DNA of 64,000 bases from Pseudomonadota bacterium (GTDB taxonomy: Bacteria > Pseudomonadota > Alphaproteobacteria > Sphingomonadales > Govanellaceae). Positions 38,802 through 46,557 of this stretch are shown here, in pieces (the first letter of the stretch is position 1; each line of letters opens with the position of its first letter). Both the position numbers and the translations under genes were made by a program. Location of the stretch: positions 434,001 to 498,000 of the forward strand of contig QEVO01000001.1 in NCBI GenBank assembly GCA_003577275.1. The letters are read 5' to 3'. Under the pieces are notes generated by a model. That model was not told the origin of the DNA. It did not search any database and saw only the letters and a list, made by a program, of their open reading frames with translations.

Positions 38802-39245
38802 GTGTCCCGATCAGATTTCAGTTTTTTTGTGCCGTTACGGGCGCGATACTCGGAAGTGGACGCCCAAGGCGTGGTTTATACGTCCCATTACTTGACCTAT
38901 TACGATATCGCCATCACCGAATACATGCGCCGCTTCGGCCATCTCTCCGATCTCAACAAGGTGAAAAGTGGCGTCGACGTTCACACCGTCAAGGCGACGG
39001 TGGAGTGGAAAGCGCCGATCCTGGTGGATGAAGAGGTGGACATCTGCATCCGGGTGTCCCGCATCGGCCGCTCCAGCATGACGTTTACCGGCGAAATTCA
39101 CCGCAAGGGTGAAGACAGGGCGGTCAATCTCGGCGAAGTCATCTGGGTCAATACCGATCAAAAGGCGCGCAAGGCGGTGCCGTTCGATGCCGACCTCATA
39201 GCGCGTATCCGCGCCGCCGAGGGCGATAAGCTAGTGATGGGTTAA
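38802..39245 (+). CDS. Acyl-CoA thioesterase, YbgC/4-hydroxybenzoyl-CoA thioesterase family
   Basis: This 147-residue hot-dog-fold protein hydrolyses acyl-CoA thioesters. The signature YSEVDAQGVVYTSHYLTYYD contains the catalytic-type Asp and the typical DAxGVVY pattern. ATVEWKAPILVDEEVDICI and GRSSMTFTGEIHRKG follow as in the family. It starts with GTG at 38802. The actual acyl group is unknown. It converges with the dehydrogenase gene and overlaps its stop region by 4 bases. Confidence 0.85.
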   Translation: MSRSDFSFFVPLRARYSEVDAQGVVYTSHYLTYYDIAITEYMRRFGHLSDLNKVKSGVDVHTVKATVEWKAPILVDEEVDICIRVSRIGRSSMTFTGEIHRKGEDRAVNLGEVIWVNTDQKARKAVPFDADLIARIRAAEGDKLVMG

Positions 39246-40114
39246 GGTTTTTCCAACCGCGCCATTAGGCTGGAGGTGTCCCACCGGCCGCCGCCCATGG
39301 CCTGCACCTCGGCGTAGAACTGATCGACCAGTGCGGTCAGCGGCAGCTTGGCATGGTTGAGGCGCGCTTCGTCCAGGGCGATGGCGAGATCCTTTCTCAT
39401 CCAATCCACGGCAAAGCCGAAATTGAACTTGCCGTCGATCATGGTGACGGCGCGGTTGTCCATCTGCCACGACCCGGCGGCGCCCTTGGAGATGGTTTCG
39501 ATCACCGCCGCCGCATCAAGTCCCGCCGCCTTGGCGAAATGGAGGCCCTCGGCCAGCCCCTGCACCACGCCGGCGATGCAGATCTGATTGACCATCTTGG
39601 CGAGCTGACCCGACCCCGCCGGCCCTAAGAGCTTGACGAAGCGGGCGTAGGCGTCGATCGCCGGCCGCGCCTGCGCGAAGGCGTCGTCGTCGCCGCCCAC
39701 CATGACGGTCAGCACGCCCTTTTCGGCTCCAGCCTGGCCGCCAGACACCGGCGCATCGAGGAAGAGGAGGCCGCGCCGCGCCGCTTCGCCATAAAGTTCG
39801 CGGGCGATGGCGGCGGAGGCGGTGGTGTGATCAACGAAGATCGCGTTCTTTTTCATGGCGTCGAAGGCGCCGCCGGGGCCCAGCGTGACCTGCCGCAGGT
39901 GATCGTCGTTGCCGACGCAGGCAAAGACGATGTCGGCGTCGCGGACCGCATCGGCCGGGGTGCGCCCGGCGTGGCCCTTGTGCTCCACGGCCCAGCGGTC
40001 GGCGGTGGCCAGCGTGCGGTTGTAAACGGTGACGCGATGGCCGGCGCGGGCCAAGTGTCCGGCCATCGGATATCCCATGACGCCAAGTCCCAGGAATGCC
40101 AATGTGAGGGCCAT
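39242..40114 (-). CDS. 3-hydroxyisobutyrate dehydrogenase-family oxidoreductase
   Basis: The 290-residue enzyme belongs to the beta-hydroxyacid dehydrogenase family (3-hydroxyisobutyrate, tartronate semialdehyde or related substrates). The NAD(P)-binding motif is FLGLGVMGYPMAGHLARAGH. The substrate-binding signature is DAPVSGGQAGAEKG, and the catalytic Lys lies in GSGQLAKMVNQ. The HRVTVYNRT segment, with Arg after the Rossmann beta2 strand, favours NADP(H). The substrate is not decided by sequence. It stands alone. Confidence 0.88.
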   Translation of the reverse strand: MALTLAFLGLGVMGYPMAGHLARAGHRVTVYNRTLATADRWAVEHKGHAGRTPADAVRDADIVFACVGNDDHLRQVTLGPGGAFDAMKKNAIFVDHTTASAAIARELYGEAARRGLLFLDAPVSGGQAGAEKGVLTVMVGGDDDAFAQARPAIDAYARFVKLLGPAGSGQLAKMVNQICIAGVVQGLAEGLHFAKAAGLDAAAVIETISKGAAGSWQMDNRAVTMIDGKFNFGFAVDWMRKDLAIALDEARLNHAKLPLTALVDQFYAEVQAMGGGRWDTSSLMARLEKP

Positions 40115-40239
40115 AGTCGTATGCTCCTTGCCTGCGAAAACCGCCCCGGACCATAGCGTGTCCGTCGCTGCAAAGAAACTGGCTGTCGGCGAGTGACAAT
40201 GCTAAAACTCCGGCACCTGCCGCCGCTGGAGTCGATGCC

Positions 40240-40467
40240 GTGGACGATCGCGAAATCCTGAAGTTACAGCGCTACCTCAATACCCTGTTCGGTTCCCATG
40301 CCGTGCGTGTCAAACGGGGCCCGCAAAAAGAAGCGGCGGAAGTGGAAGTCGATGAGGAGTTTGTCGGCACCATCTACCGCGACGATGAGGAGGGCGAGGT
40401 GTCCTACACCTTCACCATGGTGATCCTCGATGTCGACCTTGAGAAAAACGGCGCCGCCGCACGCTGA
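40240..40467 (+). CDS. DUF3126 family small protein
   Basis: This 75-residue protein matches DUF3126, a small conserved alphaproteobacterial family of unknown function. It is rich in acidic residues (EVEVDEEFVGTIYRDDEEGE) and probably forms a compact beta structure. It starts with GTG at 40240 and overlaps the following lipoprotein gene by 38 bases in another frame, suggesting translational coupling. Confidence 0.8.
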   Translation: MDDREILKLQRYLNTLFGSHAVRVKRGPQKEAAEVEVDEEFVGTIYRDDEEGEVSYTFTMVILDVDLEKNGAAAR

Positions 40468-41116
40468 GCGCATAGCCGTCAGCTTGCTCTGCGCCGCGAC
40501 GGTGGCGGGCTGCGTCATCACCGGCCGCGATCTCGATCGCCGCTACGCCGCCGTCAGCGATGACCCGGCGCGCATTCTGGTCTGCCACGGTTACGGCTGT
40601 GATGAGCGGCAGGAGGTGTCCCTGACCGCCGAGGAATGGGGATATATCGTCGCCCTATTCGCACCGCCGGCGGCATCCGCCGCTGTTGAGCGGGCGCGCG
40701 TGGCGGCGGCCATCGGGCGCATGGAGCGGTTCATCGGGCCAAAAACCGGCACCGCCGGCGATCAGGCGCGCTCGGCGGTCTTTACCTTCGACGCCCGCGG
40801 CCAGATGGATTGCCTGGACGAATCCACCAACACCACCCGCTACTTGCGCCTGTTCGCGGCGCACGGACTATTGCGTTTTCATGCCATCGGCGCCATCGCC
40901 TACCGCGGTCGCCTTGTTGACGGGATAGGGCCGCACAACGCCGCCACCCTGCGGGACATCGCCACCGGCCAAGAATTCGCCGTCGATTCCTGGTTTCACG
41001 CCAACGGCCAGCCGGCGGAAATCGCGCCGCTTGACGACTGGCGGCGCGGCTGGCGGCCCACCGCCGACGCTCCACCTGGCGGCGGAAACGTCGGTGGCGG
41101 CCCTGCTTTGCCTTAA
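40430..41116 (+). CDS. Putative lipoprotein of unknown function
   Basis: I do not recognise the family. The 228-residue product has an N-terminal hydrophobic segment ending in a lipobox (SLLCAATVAGC, lipidated Cys about residue 28), so it is probably anchored in a membrane facing the periplasm. The body contains two Cys in CHGYGCDERQEVSL and a hydrophilic C-terminus ending in glycine-rich GGGNVGGGPALP. It overlaps the end of the DUF3126 gene and converges with the next gene. Confidence 0.65.
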   Translation: MSTLRKTAPPHAERIAVSLLCAATVAGCVITGRDLDRRYAAVSDDPARILVCHGYGCDERQEVSLTAEEWGYIVALFAPPAASAAVERARVAAAIGRMERFIGPKTGTAGDQARSAVFTFDARGQMDCLDESTNTTRYLRLFAAHGLLRFHAIGAIAYRGRLVDGIGPHNAATLRDIATGQEFAVDSWFHANGQPAEIAPLDDWRRGWRPTADAPPGGGNVGGGPALP

Positions 41117-41119
41117 GGG

Positions 41120-41611
41120 TTACTCGACCAGACCTTCGCTCTCGCTATCGTCGTCGTCATCAAGAATGAGATAAAGCCCGACGCCGGCGGCCACCGCCAG
41201 GCCAAGCCACAGCCAGCCATTGCCGTTGCCGCTATTGCCCAGGAAATTCAAGGACTTTTCCTGGTCGATCGCCTTGCCCTCGGCATCCAGGGTCAGGGCC
41301 GTCAGATTGCCGAAGCGGAAAGTGGTCAACTGGTCCTGGGACAACCGCACCTCGGCCAGATTGACCTTGTAGTAGGTATTATCCCGATACCCGACGGCGC
41401 CATCGAAGTTGCGGGTGGCGGTCAAGCCGAGGCCGATCCAGGCTGGCTTTTCCGCCGCGGTGCGCGGGCCGAAGGGCAGGGTCAAGCGGACGCCTGCGGT
41501 GACTTCCTTATCGGCGGCCAGACCTTCGAACCGCTCGAACGCAAACGCTGGAGATACCGTTACAGAAGCGAATACTGCGGCGGTAGCGCCGGCAATCACT
41601 CTCTTTAACAT
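41120..41611 (-). CDS. Exported hypothetical protein with C-terminal membrane helix
   Basis: I do not recognise the family. The 163-residue product has a signal peptide (KRVIAGATAAVFASVTVSPAFA), a central region with GVRLTLPFGPRTAAEKP and alternating beta-like segments, and a C-terminal hydrophobic helix (WLWLGLAVAAGVGLYLIL) followed by an acidic tail (DDDDDSESEG). The start is ATG 41611 because GGGAGGATCCC precedes it. Possibly an envelope protein; function unknown. Confidence 0.65.
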   Translation of the reverse strand: MLKRVIAGATAAVFASVTVSPAFAFERFEGLAADKEVTAGVRLTLPFGPRTAAEKPAWIGLGLTATRNFDGAVGYRDNTYYKVNLAEVRLSQDQLTTFRFGNLTALTLDAEGKAIDQEKSLNFLGNSGNGNGWLWLGLAVAAGVGLYLILDDDDDSESEGLVE

Positions 41612-41698
41612 GGGATCCTCCCTTGAATGGAGATGGCAGGAAGGCCATGGTCTCACCGCGGCGGGTTTTAGGCAAGCCGGCGCCGGCGAAGAATTCTA

Positions 41699-41727
41699 TT
41701 GAACGACGGCGATTCGGTCAGTAATAG
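41699..41727 (+). promoter_or_regulatory. Possible promoter of the ferredoxin reductase gene
   Basis: TTGAAC (41699-41704), a 17-base spacer and TAATAG (41722-41727) lie about 80 bases before the ferredoxin reductase start. The -10 match is moderate. Confidence 0.35.
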
Positions 41728-41804
41728 GGGTCGGTCGCGCCCGGCGATGAATAAAAAAACCCAGCCGCGGGCGGCGAACGGAGCAAAAGCTCGGGCAGGG
41801 AAGC

Positions 41805-43016
41805 ATGACCAGGACCATCGTGATCGTAGGCGCGGGGCAGGCGGCGGCGCAGGCCATCCAGACGCTGCAAGCCAACGAATTTGACGGCAAGATCGCGCTC
41901 GTCGGCGATGAGGCTTACGTGCCCTATGAGCGGCCGCCCTTATCCAAGGGACTCTTGGCCGGCGAGATCGAGCTGGAAAAACTGTTCTTCAAGAAGCCGG
42001 CGTATTTTGCCGAAAAGGGCATCGATCTGCGCTTGAAGACCACCGTGACGCGGATCGAGCGGGCAGCCAAGCGGTTAAAGCTGGATGACGGCTCGACCTT
42101 GGCTTACGACCAATTGCTGCTCGCCACCGGCGCGCGGGTCCGCCGCATCTCCATTCCCGGCGCCGATCTGCCGGGCATTCATTATCTGCGCGGCATCGAC
42201 GATGTGCTGGGCATCCGCGCCGAGCTGGCGCCCGGCAAGCGACTGGTGCTGGTGGGCGCGGGCTACATCGGCCTGGAAGTGGCGGCGGTGGCCAACAAGC
42301 TCGGGGCCGAGGTCTTGGTCCTGGAAATGATGGACCGCGTCATGGCGCGGGTGGTGGCGCCGCCGGTATCGGCGTTTTACGATCAGGTGCATCGCGCCGC
42401 CGGCGTGGATATTCGCTTGCAAACCGGCGTGGTGGCGTTCGAGGGCGATGGCCGGGTCACCGCGGTGGTTACCGACAAGGGCGATAAGGTTGCTGCCGAC
42501 ATGGTCATTGTCGGCATCGGCGTGGTGCCCAATGTGGAGCTGGCCAAGGACGCCGGCTTGGCGGTGGACAACGGCATCGTGGTCGATGACTGCTGCCGCA
42601 CCAGCGATCCTGATATTTTCGCCGCCGGCGATGTCACCAATCATCCCAGCGCGCTAATGGGCCGCAACATCCGCTTGGAATCGGTGCAAAATGCGGTCAG
42701 CCAAGGCCGCGCCGCGGCGCTCGCCATGCTGGGCAAGCCGGAGCCGTATAACGAGGTGCCGTGGTTCTGGTCGGATCAGTATGATCTGAAGCTGCAGATC
42801 GCAGGTTTGTCGGAGCCAACGGACGAAGCCATCGTGCGCGGCGATCCGGCGACGCGCAAATTCTCCGTGGCGTATTTGCGCGACGGCGTTTTCGTCGCCA
42901 TCAACACCATCAACATGCTCAAGGATTTTCTTCCCGCGAAAAAACTCATCGCGGAAAAACGAGTGGTGGACAAGCCAAAATTGGCTGACCCCAATGTGTC
43001 TTTGAAAGAACTATAA
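41805..43016 (+). CDS. FAD-dependent ferredoxin/putidaredoxin-type reductase
   Basis: The 403-residue flavoprotein transfers electrons from NAD(P)H to a [2Fe-2S] ferredoxin. Motifs are the FAD-binding VIVGAGQAAAQAIQTL, the PPLSKGLLAGE segment, the NAD-binding LVLVGAGYIGLEVAAVANKL and the second FAD motif DPDIFAAGDVTNHP. It resembles the reductases of P450 and dioxygenase systems. The ferredoxin gene follows 45 bases downstream, consistent with a functional pair; no P450 or terminal oxygenase gene is seen in the window. Confidence 0.9.
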   Translation: MTRTIVIVGAGQAAAQAIQTLQANEFDGKIALVGDEAYVPYERPPLSKGLLAGEIELEKLFFKKPAYFAEKGIDLRLKTTVTRIERAAKRLKLDDGSTLAYDQLLLATGARVRRISIPGADLPGIHYLRGIDDVLGIRAELAPGKRLVLVGAGYIGLEVAAVANKLGAEVLVLEMMDRVMARVVAPPVSAFYDQVHRAAGVDIRLQTGVVAFEGDGRVTAVVTDKGDKVAADMVIVGIGVVPNVELAKDAGLAVDNGIVVDDCCRTSDPDIFAAGDVTNHPSALMGRNIRLESVQNAVSQGRAAALAMLGKPEPYNEVPWFWSDQYDLKLQIAGLSEPTDEAIVRGDPATRKFSVAYLRDGVFVAINTINMLKDFLPAKKLIAEKRVVDKPKLADPNVSLKEL

Positions 43017-43061
43017 CAATAAGCAGTTGTAAACTCTAAGCCGGCGGATTGAGGATAACGG

Positions 43062-43379
43062 ATGTCAAAGATTATTGTCACCACGCAAAAGGGTAAAACC
43101 CGCGAAGTGAAGGGGGCAAGCGGCAGCTCGCTGATGGAAATTTTACGCGACGCCGACATGGGCGTTGCGGCGATTTGCGGCGGTGTATGCTCATGCGCCA
43201 CCTGTCATGTCTACATCAATGGCGAATGGGAAAAGAAGCTGCCGCCGCGCAGCGAAGAAGAGACCGATTTGTTGAAGGAGCTGGAAAGCTACGATCCGTC
43301 GGCCTCCCGCTTAAGCTGCCAGATCGAATTCACCGAGGAACTCGACGGTCTAACGCTCACCGTCGCGCCGGAAGAATAA
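43062..43379 (+). CDS. [2Fe-2S] ferredoxin, adrenodoxin/putidaredoxin type
   Basis: The 105-residue protein is a vertebrate/plant-type [2Fe-2S] ferredoxin of the ISC/P450 group. The cluster ligands are visible as Cys39, Cys45 and Cys48 (in CGGVCSCATC, pattern C-x5-C-x2-C) and Cys86 (in SRLSCQIEF). AGGATAACGG precedes ATG 43062. It lies immediately downstream of a ferredoxin reductase gene on the same strand, indicating an electron-transfer pair whose final acceptor is not encoded here. Confidence 0.92.
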   Translation: MSKIIVTTQKGKTREVKGASGSSLMEILRDADMGVAAICGGVCSCATCHVYINGEWEKKLPPRSEEETDLLKELESYDPSASRLSCQIEFTEELDGLTLTVAPEE

Positions 43380-43383
43380 CAGT

Positions 43384-44190
43384 CTACAGCACCCGTAACT
43401 TCTGCACCGGGATGCGAGCGCGCACGGCGTCGACCTTGGCCTTGTCCAGCGTGGCGTAAAGAATGGTTTCCTCCTCGCCCGCTTCGGCGATAACTTCGCC
43501 CCAGGGGTCGACGATCAGCGAATGGCCCCAGGTGCGTTTCGCACCCTGATCGAAGGTTCCGGTTTGATCGGGCGCCACCACGTATGATTGAAACTCGATG
43601 GCGCGGGATTGGATCAGCGTCTTCCAGTGCGCCTGTCCGGTGGCGTAGGTAAACGCGCTGGGGATCACGATCACCTCCGCGCCCTTGTCCTGCAAGGCGC
43701 GAAAAAGCTCGCCGAAGCGCAGATCAAAGCAAATGGCGCAGCCCACGGTCAAATCGCCGAGGGGATAGGTGACGATGTTCTCGCCGCGTCCCACCACGGC
43801 GGACTCTAAATAGCTCGCGCCATCGGGCGAGGTGATGTCGAAGCGGTGTATCTTGCGGTAGCGGGCGATTTCGCGGCCTTTGCCGTCAAACACCACGCTG
43901 GTGTTATAAGGCTTATCGGCGCTCGTCTCGCTCATGCTGCCGGCGTGCACGGTGACGCCATGGCGGCGGGCAAAGTCGCCGAGCGCCGTATAGACCGCGC
44001 CGCCCGGCATGTCCTCGGCGTGTCTTGCCATGAGCGCGGCATCGGTGGAATAGCAGGTGAAATTTTCCGGCAGCACGATCAAATCCGGCGCGCCTTCGGC
44101 CACCGCGCGCGCCATCAGCGCCAAGGCGCGGCGCACATTATCGGCCTTGTCGGCTTGCGCGTTCATCTGGATGACGGCGACCTTGATCAT
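43384..44190 (-). CDS. Nitrilase-family amidase (carbon-nitrogen hydrolase)
   Basis: The 268-residue protein shows the Glu-Lys-Cys triad of the nitrilase superfamily: Glu in LPENFTCY, Lys in RYRKIHRFDI and Cys in GCAICFDLRFGELFR. It is closest in character to Nit1/Nit2-type amidases, which repair deaminated glutathione or omega-amides; the substrate is not decided. The start is ATG 44190 (MIKVAVIQMN); ATG 44196 two codons earlier is possible. It follows the phosphotransferase-kinase fusion on the same strand with a gap of 7 bases or less. Confidence 0.85.
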   Translation of the reverse strand: MIKVAVIQMNAQADKADNVRRALALMARAVAEGAPDLIVLPENFTCYSTDAALMARHAEDMPGGAVYTALGDFARRHGVTVHAGSMSETSADKPYNTSVVFDGKGREIARYRKIHRFDITSPDGASYLESAVVGRGENIVTYPLGDLTVGCAICFDLRFGELFRALQDKGAEVIVIPSAFTYATGQAHWKTLIQSRAIEFQSYVVAPDQTGTFDQGAKRTWGHSLIVDPWGEVIAEAGEEETILYATLDKAKVDAVRARIPVQKLRVL

Positions 44191-44197
44191 GAACATC

Positions 44198-45742
44198 TTA
44201 TAAGGTGGAATCTTGACGTATGCCAAGCCGGAAGCGCACGGCCGATTCGGCATCGGCGATGACGCGCTCCAAAGGCTGATCGGCGGCGATCTGCAGCCAG
44301 CCGATATCGCCCACATCGACCGCGAGTTGTTTTTCCAGAACCGCCAGATCGGCGTCGGAGATGTCCTTATCTCTGCCGCCGACGCGCCGCCGCAATGCTG
44401 CCGCCGGCGCATCAAGCCATAATCCGCAAAACGGTGCGTCCGCCGCCCTTGCTGTCGCTTCGGCGGCCTGGCGCGTCGCCGGGTCCATGTGCGTGGCGTC
44501 GAGGATCACCGACCAGCCGGCGCGTAGCGCCCGCGCGGCGTCTTCCCGCATGATGTCGAACACCTGGCGCGACACCGCCGGCGCGTAAGCGTCTTGGCTC
44601 AGACGATCCTCGGGACGCTTGCCCAACAAGCGCTTGCGCACTTCATCGCTGCGGATGAGGAGCGCGCCGGGCGGCGGCGCAAGATTTGCGGCGAGCGAGC
44701 GCGCCACCGTCGATTTGCCGCTGCCCGACAGCCCGCCGACGGCCACCACCCAAGGCGTGTGCGGCGCCATAAGTTGCCTGGCCGTGGCCAGATAGCGCCG
44801 ACCACGGTCAAGTTTACCCACAAGGCCGGTGGCCATGGCGCGCACTAGCGCCCGATAGCCGAGGTATAACGGCAGCAAGGACAGGCCGTCCATGTCACGG
44901 GTGGCCATCAGATAGCGGTTGAAAAATCCGTTGGCTTGCAGCGGCAAGTCGTGGGCCACCATATCCATCAGCGGGAACGCCATGTCGTGGAGCGTATCGA
45001 CGCAGGCAATGTCATCGCTGAATTCGATGGCGTCAAACGGCACCGGATGGTCGTTGATGAGGGCAATGTTGCCAAGGTGCATATCGCCGTGGCAAAGGCG
45101 CACGAAGCCTTGGTCTTTGCGGTTGTTGATTTCATCCGATTTGCTGGCGGCGAGGATGAGCAATATGTCAGAAAGTTCACAGGCGGCGGCGGTAAAGGCT
45201 GCATCGCTTGCCATGGCGAAGGCGGCGTGGACATTAAGGAGCGATGCGTGAAAAGCCGCCGCGCCGCCTTTATCATGACAGGGCGGCAGGGTTTTGTGAA
45301 ATGCCGCCAGGGCGTCGGCCAGTTCCAAAGCATGGGACAGACGGAAGCGATGGGTTGCGGCGGCGTGATCTGCAAGGTCTTCTTCCGCGAACCGGCGCAT
45401 ATGCAGCACCCAGTCCACCGCTGCGCCCGGCCCACCCAAATGCAGGCGGCCGTCTTTTTCCGTAACCGGCAGCACATCGAGATAAATATCGGGTGCGGTG
45501 CGGCGATTGAGTTCCAGCTCGCGCCGACAGAGCGCATGACGCAATTCCAGCGTTGAATAGTCAAGGAACGGCATTTTGCGGGCGCGCTTCAATTTGTAGG
45601 CATTGGCGCCCGCCAGAAAGACATGGGATGTCGGCGTTGAGCGCACGGCGACAGGATGGCCGCCATGGGTATTAGGATCGGACAGAAACGCGACTACGGC
45701 GCGCTGCGCTTCTTCCGTATCTGAAAAATCAGCGCCGGCCAT
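44198..45742 (-). CDS. Fusion of aminoglycoside-phosphotransferase-like domain and P-loop kinase domain
   Basis: The 514-residue protein has an N-terminal phosphotransferase-like domain with the catalytic loop LCHGDMHLGNIALI and metal-binding PFDAIEFSDDIACVDT (residues about 190-250). The C-terminal AAA/zeta-type kinase domain begins near residue 335 with Walker A GLSGSGKSTVARSL and contains LIRSDEVRKRLLG and DATHMDPATRQ. This architecture is widespread in proteobacteria, but the substrate is not known. The start is ATG 45742, overlapping the exonuclease gene by 14 bases. Downstream is the nitrilase-family gene. Confidence 0.82.
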   Translation of the reverse strand: MAGADFSDTEEAQRAVVAFLSDPNTHGGHPVAVRSTPTSHVFLAGANAYKLKRARKMPFLDYSTLELRHALCRRELELNRRTAPDIYLDVLPVTEKDGRLHLGGPGAAVDWVLHMRRFAEEDLADHAAATHRFRLSHALELADALAAFHKTLPPCHDKGGAAAFHASLLNVHAAFAMASDAAFTAAACELSDILLILAASKSDEINNRKDQGFVRLCHGDMHLGNIALINDHPVPFDAIEFSDDIACVDTLHDMAFPLMDMVAHDLPLQANGFFNRYLMATRDMDGLSLLPLYLGYRALVRAMATGLVGKLDRGRRYLATARQLMAPHTPWVVAVGGLSGSGKSTVARSLAANLAPPPGALLIRSDEVRKRLLGKRPEDRLSQDAYAPAVSRQVFDIMREDAARALRAGWSVILDATHMDPATRQAAEATARAADAPFCGLWLDAPAAALRRRVGGRDKDISDADLAVLEKQLAVDVGDIGWLQIAADQPLERVIADAESAVRFRLGIRQDSTL

Positions 45743-46238
45743 AGCGCCAGCCGTCGGCCAGCGCGGCGATGACGATCTCGGCGCAGGCGCGGGAATCGGA
45801 ATCCGCCTTGTGGTGATCGAGGGGGATCGACAAATAGCGGCAGACGTCCGGCAGCTTGGTGGGCCGTACCTGCCATAGGCTCCGCGCCAGGTCGACGGTG
45901 CACAGGAACGGCAAGCGCGGCGGCGTGATGGCGTACGTCTCGCAGCAGCCGTAAAGCACGCCGCGGTCAAAACCGGCGTTGTGGGCGGAGATGAAATCGA
46001 CGCCATCGAAGAGATCGGCGATCTGCGGCCAGATGCCGGCGAAATCCGGCGCCTCGGCGACATCCTTCCAGGTCAGTCCATGGATGTGGGTATACCAGAA
46101 TTCCTTGGACGGCGGCCGGATCAGGTGATGCGCCTCGGCGACGATCCGGCCCTTGGACACCCGCGCCAGCCCGATGGCGCAGGCGCTGTCACGGCGGTTG
46201 TTGGCGGTCTCGAAATCAATGGCGATAAATTCAGTCAT
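45729..46238 (-). CDS. DEDDh-family 3'-5' exonuclease
   Basis: The 169-residue protein is a single DnaQ-like exonuclease domain. The DEDDh catalytic residues appear as Asp/Glu in FIAIDFETAN, Asp in HNAGFDRGVL, and His/Asp in DHHKADSDSRACAE. Stand-alone proteins of this size can process DNA or RNA 3' ends; the substrate is unknown. The start is ATG 46238 (MTEFIAIDFET). It is transcribed with the following phosphotransferase-kinase fusion gene, whose start overlaps its end. Confidence 0.87.
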   Translation of the reverse strand: MTEFIAIDFETANNRRDSACAIGLARVSKGRIVAEAHHLIRPPSKEFWYTHIHGLTWKDVAEAPDFAGIWPQIADLFDGVDFISAHNAGFDRGVLYGCCETYAITPPRLPFLCTVDLARSLWQVRPTKLPDVCRYLSIPLDHHKADSDSRACAEIVIAALADGWRYGRR

Positions 46239-46300
46239 GGCGTGGGCGCATGGTGTCACGGCCCCGGCCGGCGATCAACTGGTCAGTTGCGGTCTTTAAC

Positions 46301-46542
46301 ACGTCTTTTCTTCAGCTGCCCTTCGACAAGCTCAGGGCGGGCAGGCGCGGGCCACGCTGTTTCAAGAGGCGCGACGGCTCCAGGTGAAGATCCGTGGCGA
46401 CTTGAAGCCCTTCGGCATCCGGCTCCGACGCCATCAAGCGGCAGCCGCCGAGCTGACCCGCGAACAGAAGCACGAAGCCCGGCTACGCATCCCACTTGGC
46501 GGCAATTACAGAAGCCTGTCGAAGGACGAATGGGTAAAGTGA
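46301..46542 (+). pseudogene. Possible remnant coding frame inside the split repeat
   Basis: A plus-strand frame from just after a TAA at about 46298-46300 to TGA 46540-46542 encodes about 80 residues, including LFQEARRLQVKIRGDLKP, FGIRLRRHQ and LRIPLGGNYRSLSKDEWVK. It has no ATG or Shine-Dalgarno sequence and its two ends are formed by repeat arms. It may be a fragment of a lost gene or chance; I do not recognise a family. Confidence 0.25.
46319..46534. repeat. TTCGACA-type repeat halves flanking a 175-base insert
   Basis: CCTTCGACAAGCTCAGGGC (46320-46338) and GCCTGTCGAAGGACGAATGGG (46514-46534) are inverted versions of the arms of the palindrome at 50893-50947; TTCGACAAGC and GCCTGTCGAA match at nine of ten positions when inverted. 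The unit is therefore a member of the same family with an enlarged centre. Confidence 0.65.
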
Positions 46543-46557
46543 GACGCTGCCTGGGCC

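Larger units (their letters stand above)
46239..46557. other. Non-coding gap with a split palindromic repeat
   Basis: This 319-base gap between the exonuclease gene and pheT holds the two half-repeats at 46319-46338 and 46514-46534. The sequence between them reads as an open frame without an ATG start (see the pseudogene entry). No promoter or terminator could be placed with confidence. Confidence 0.5.
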
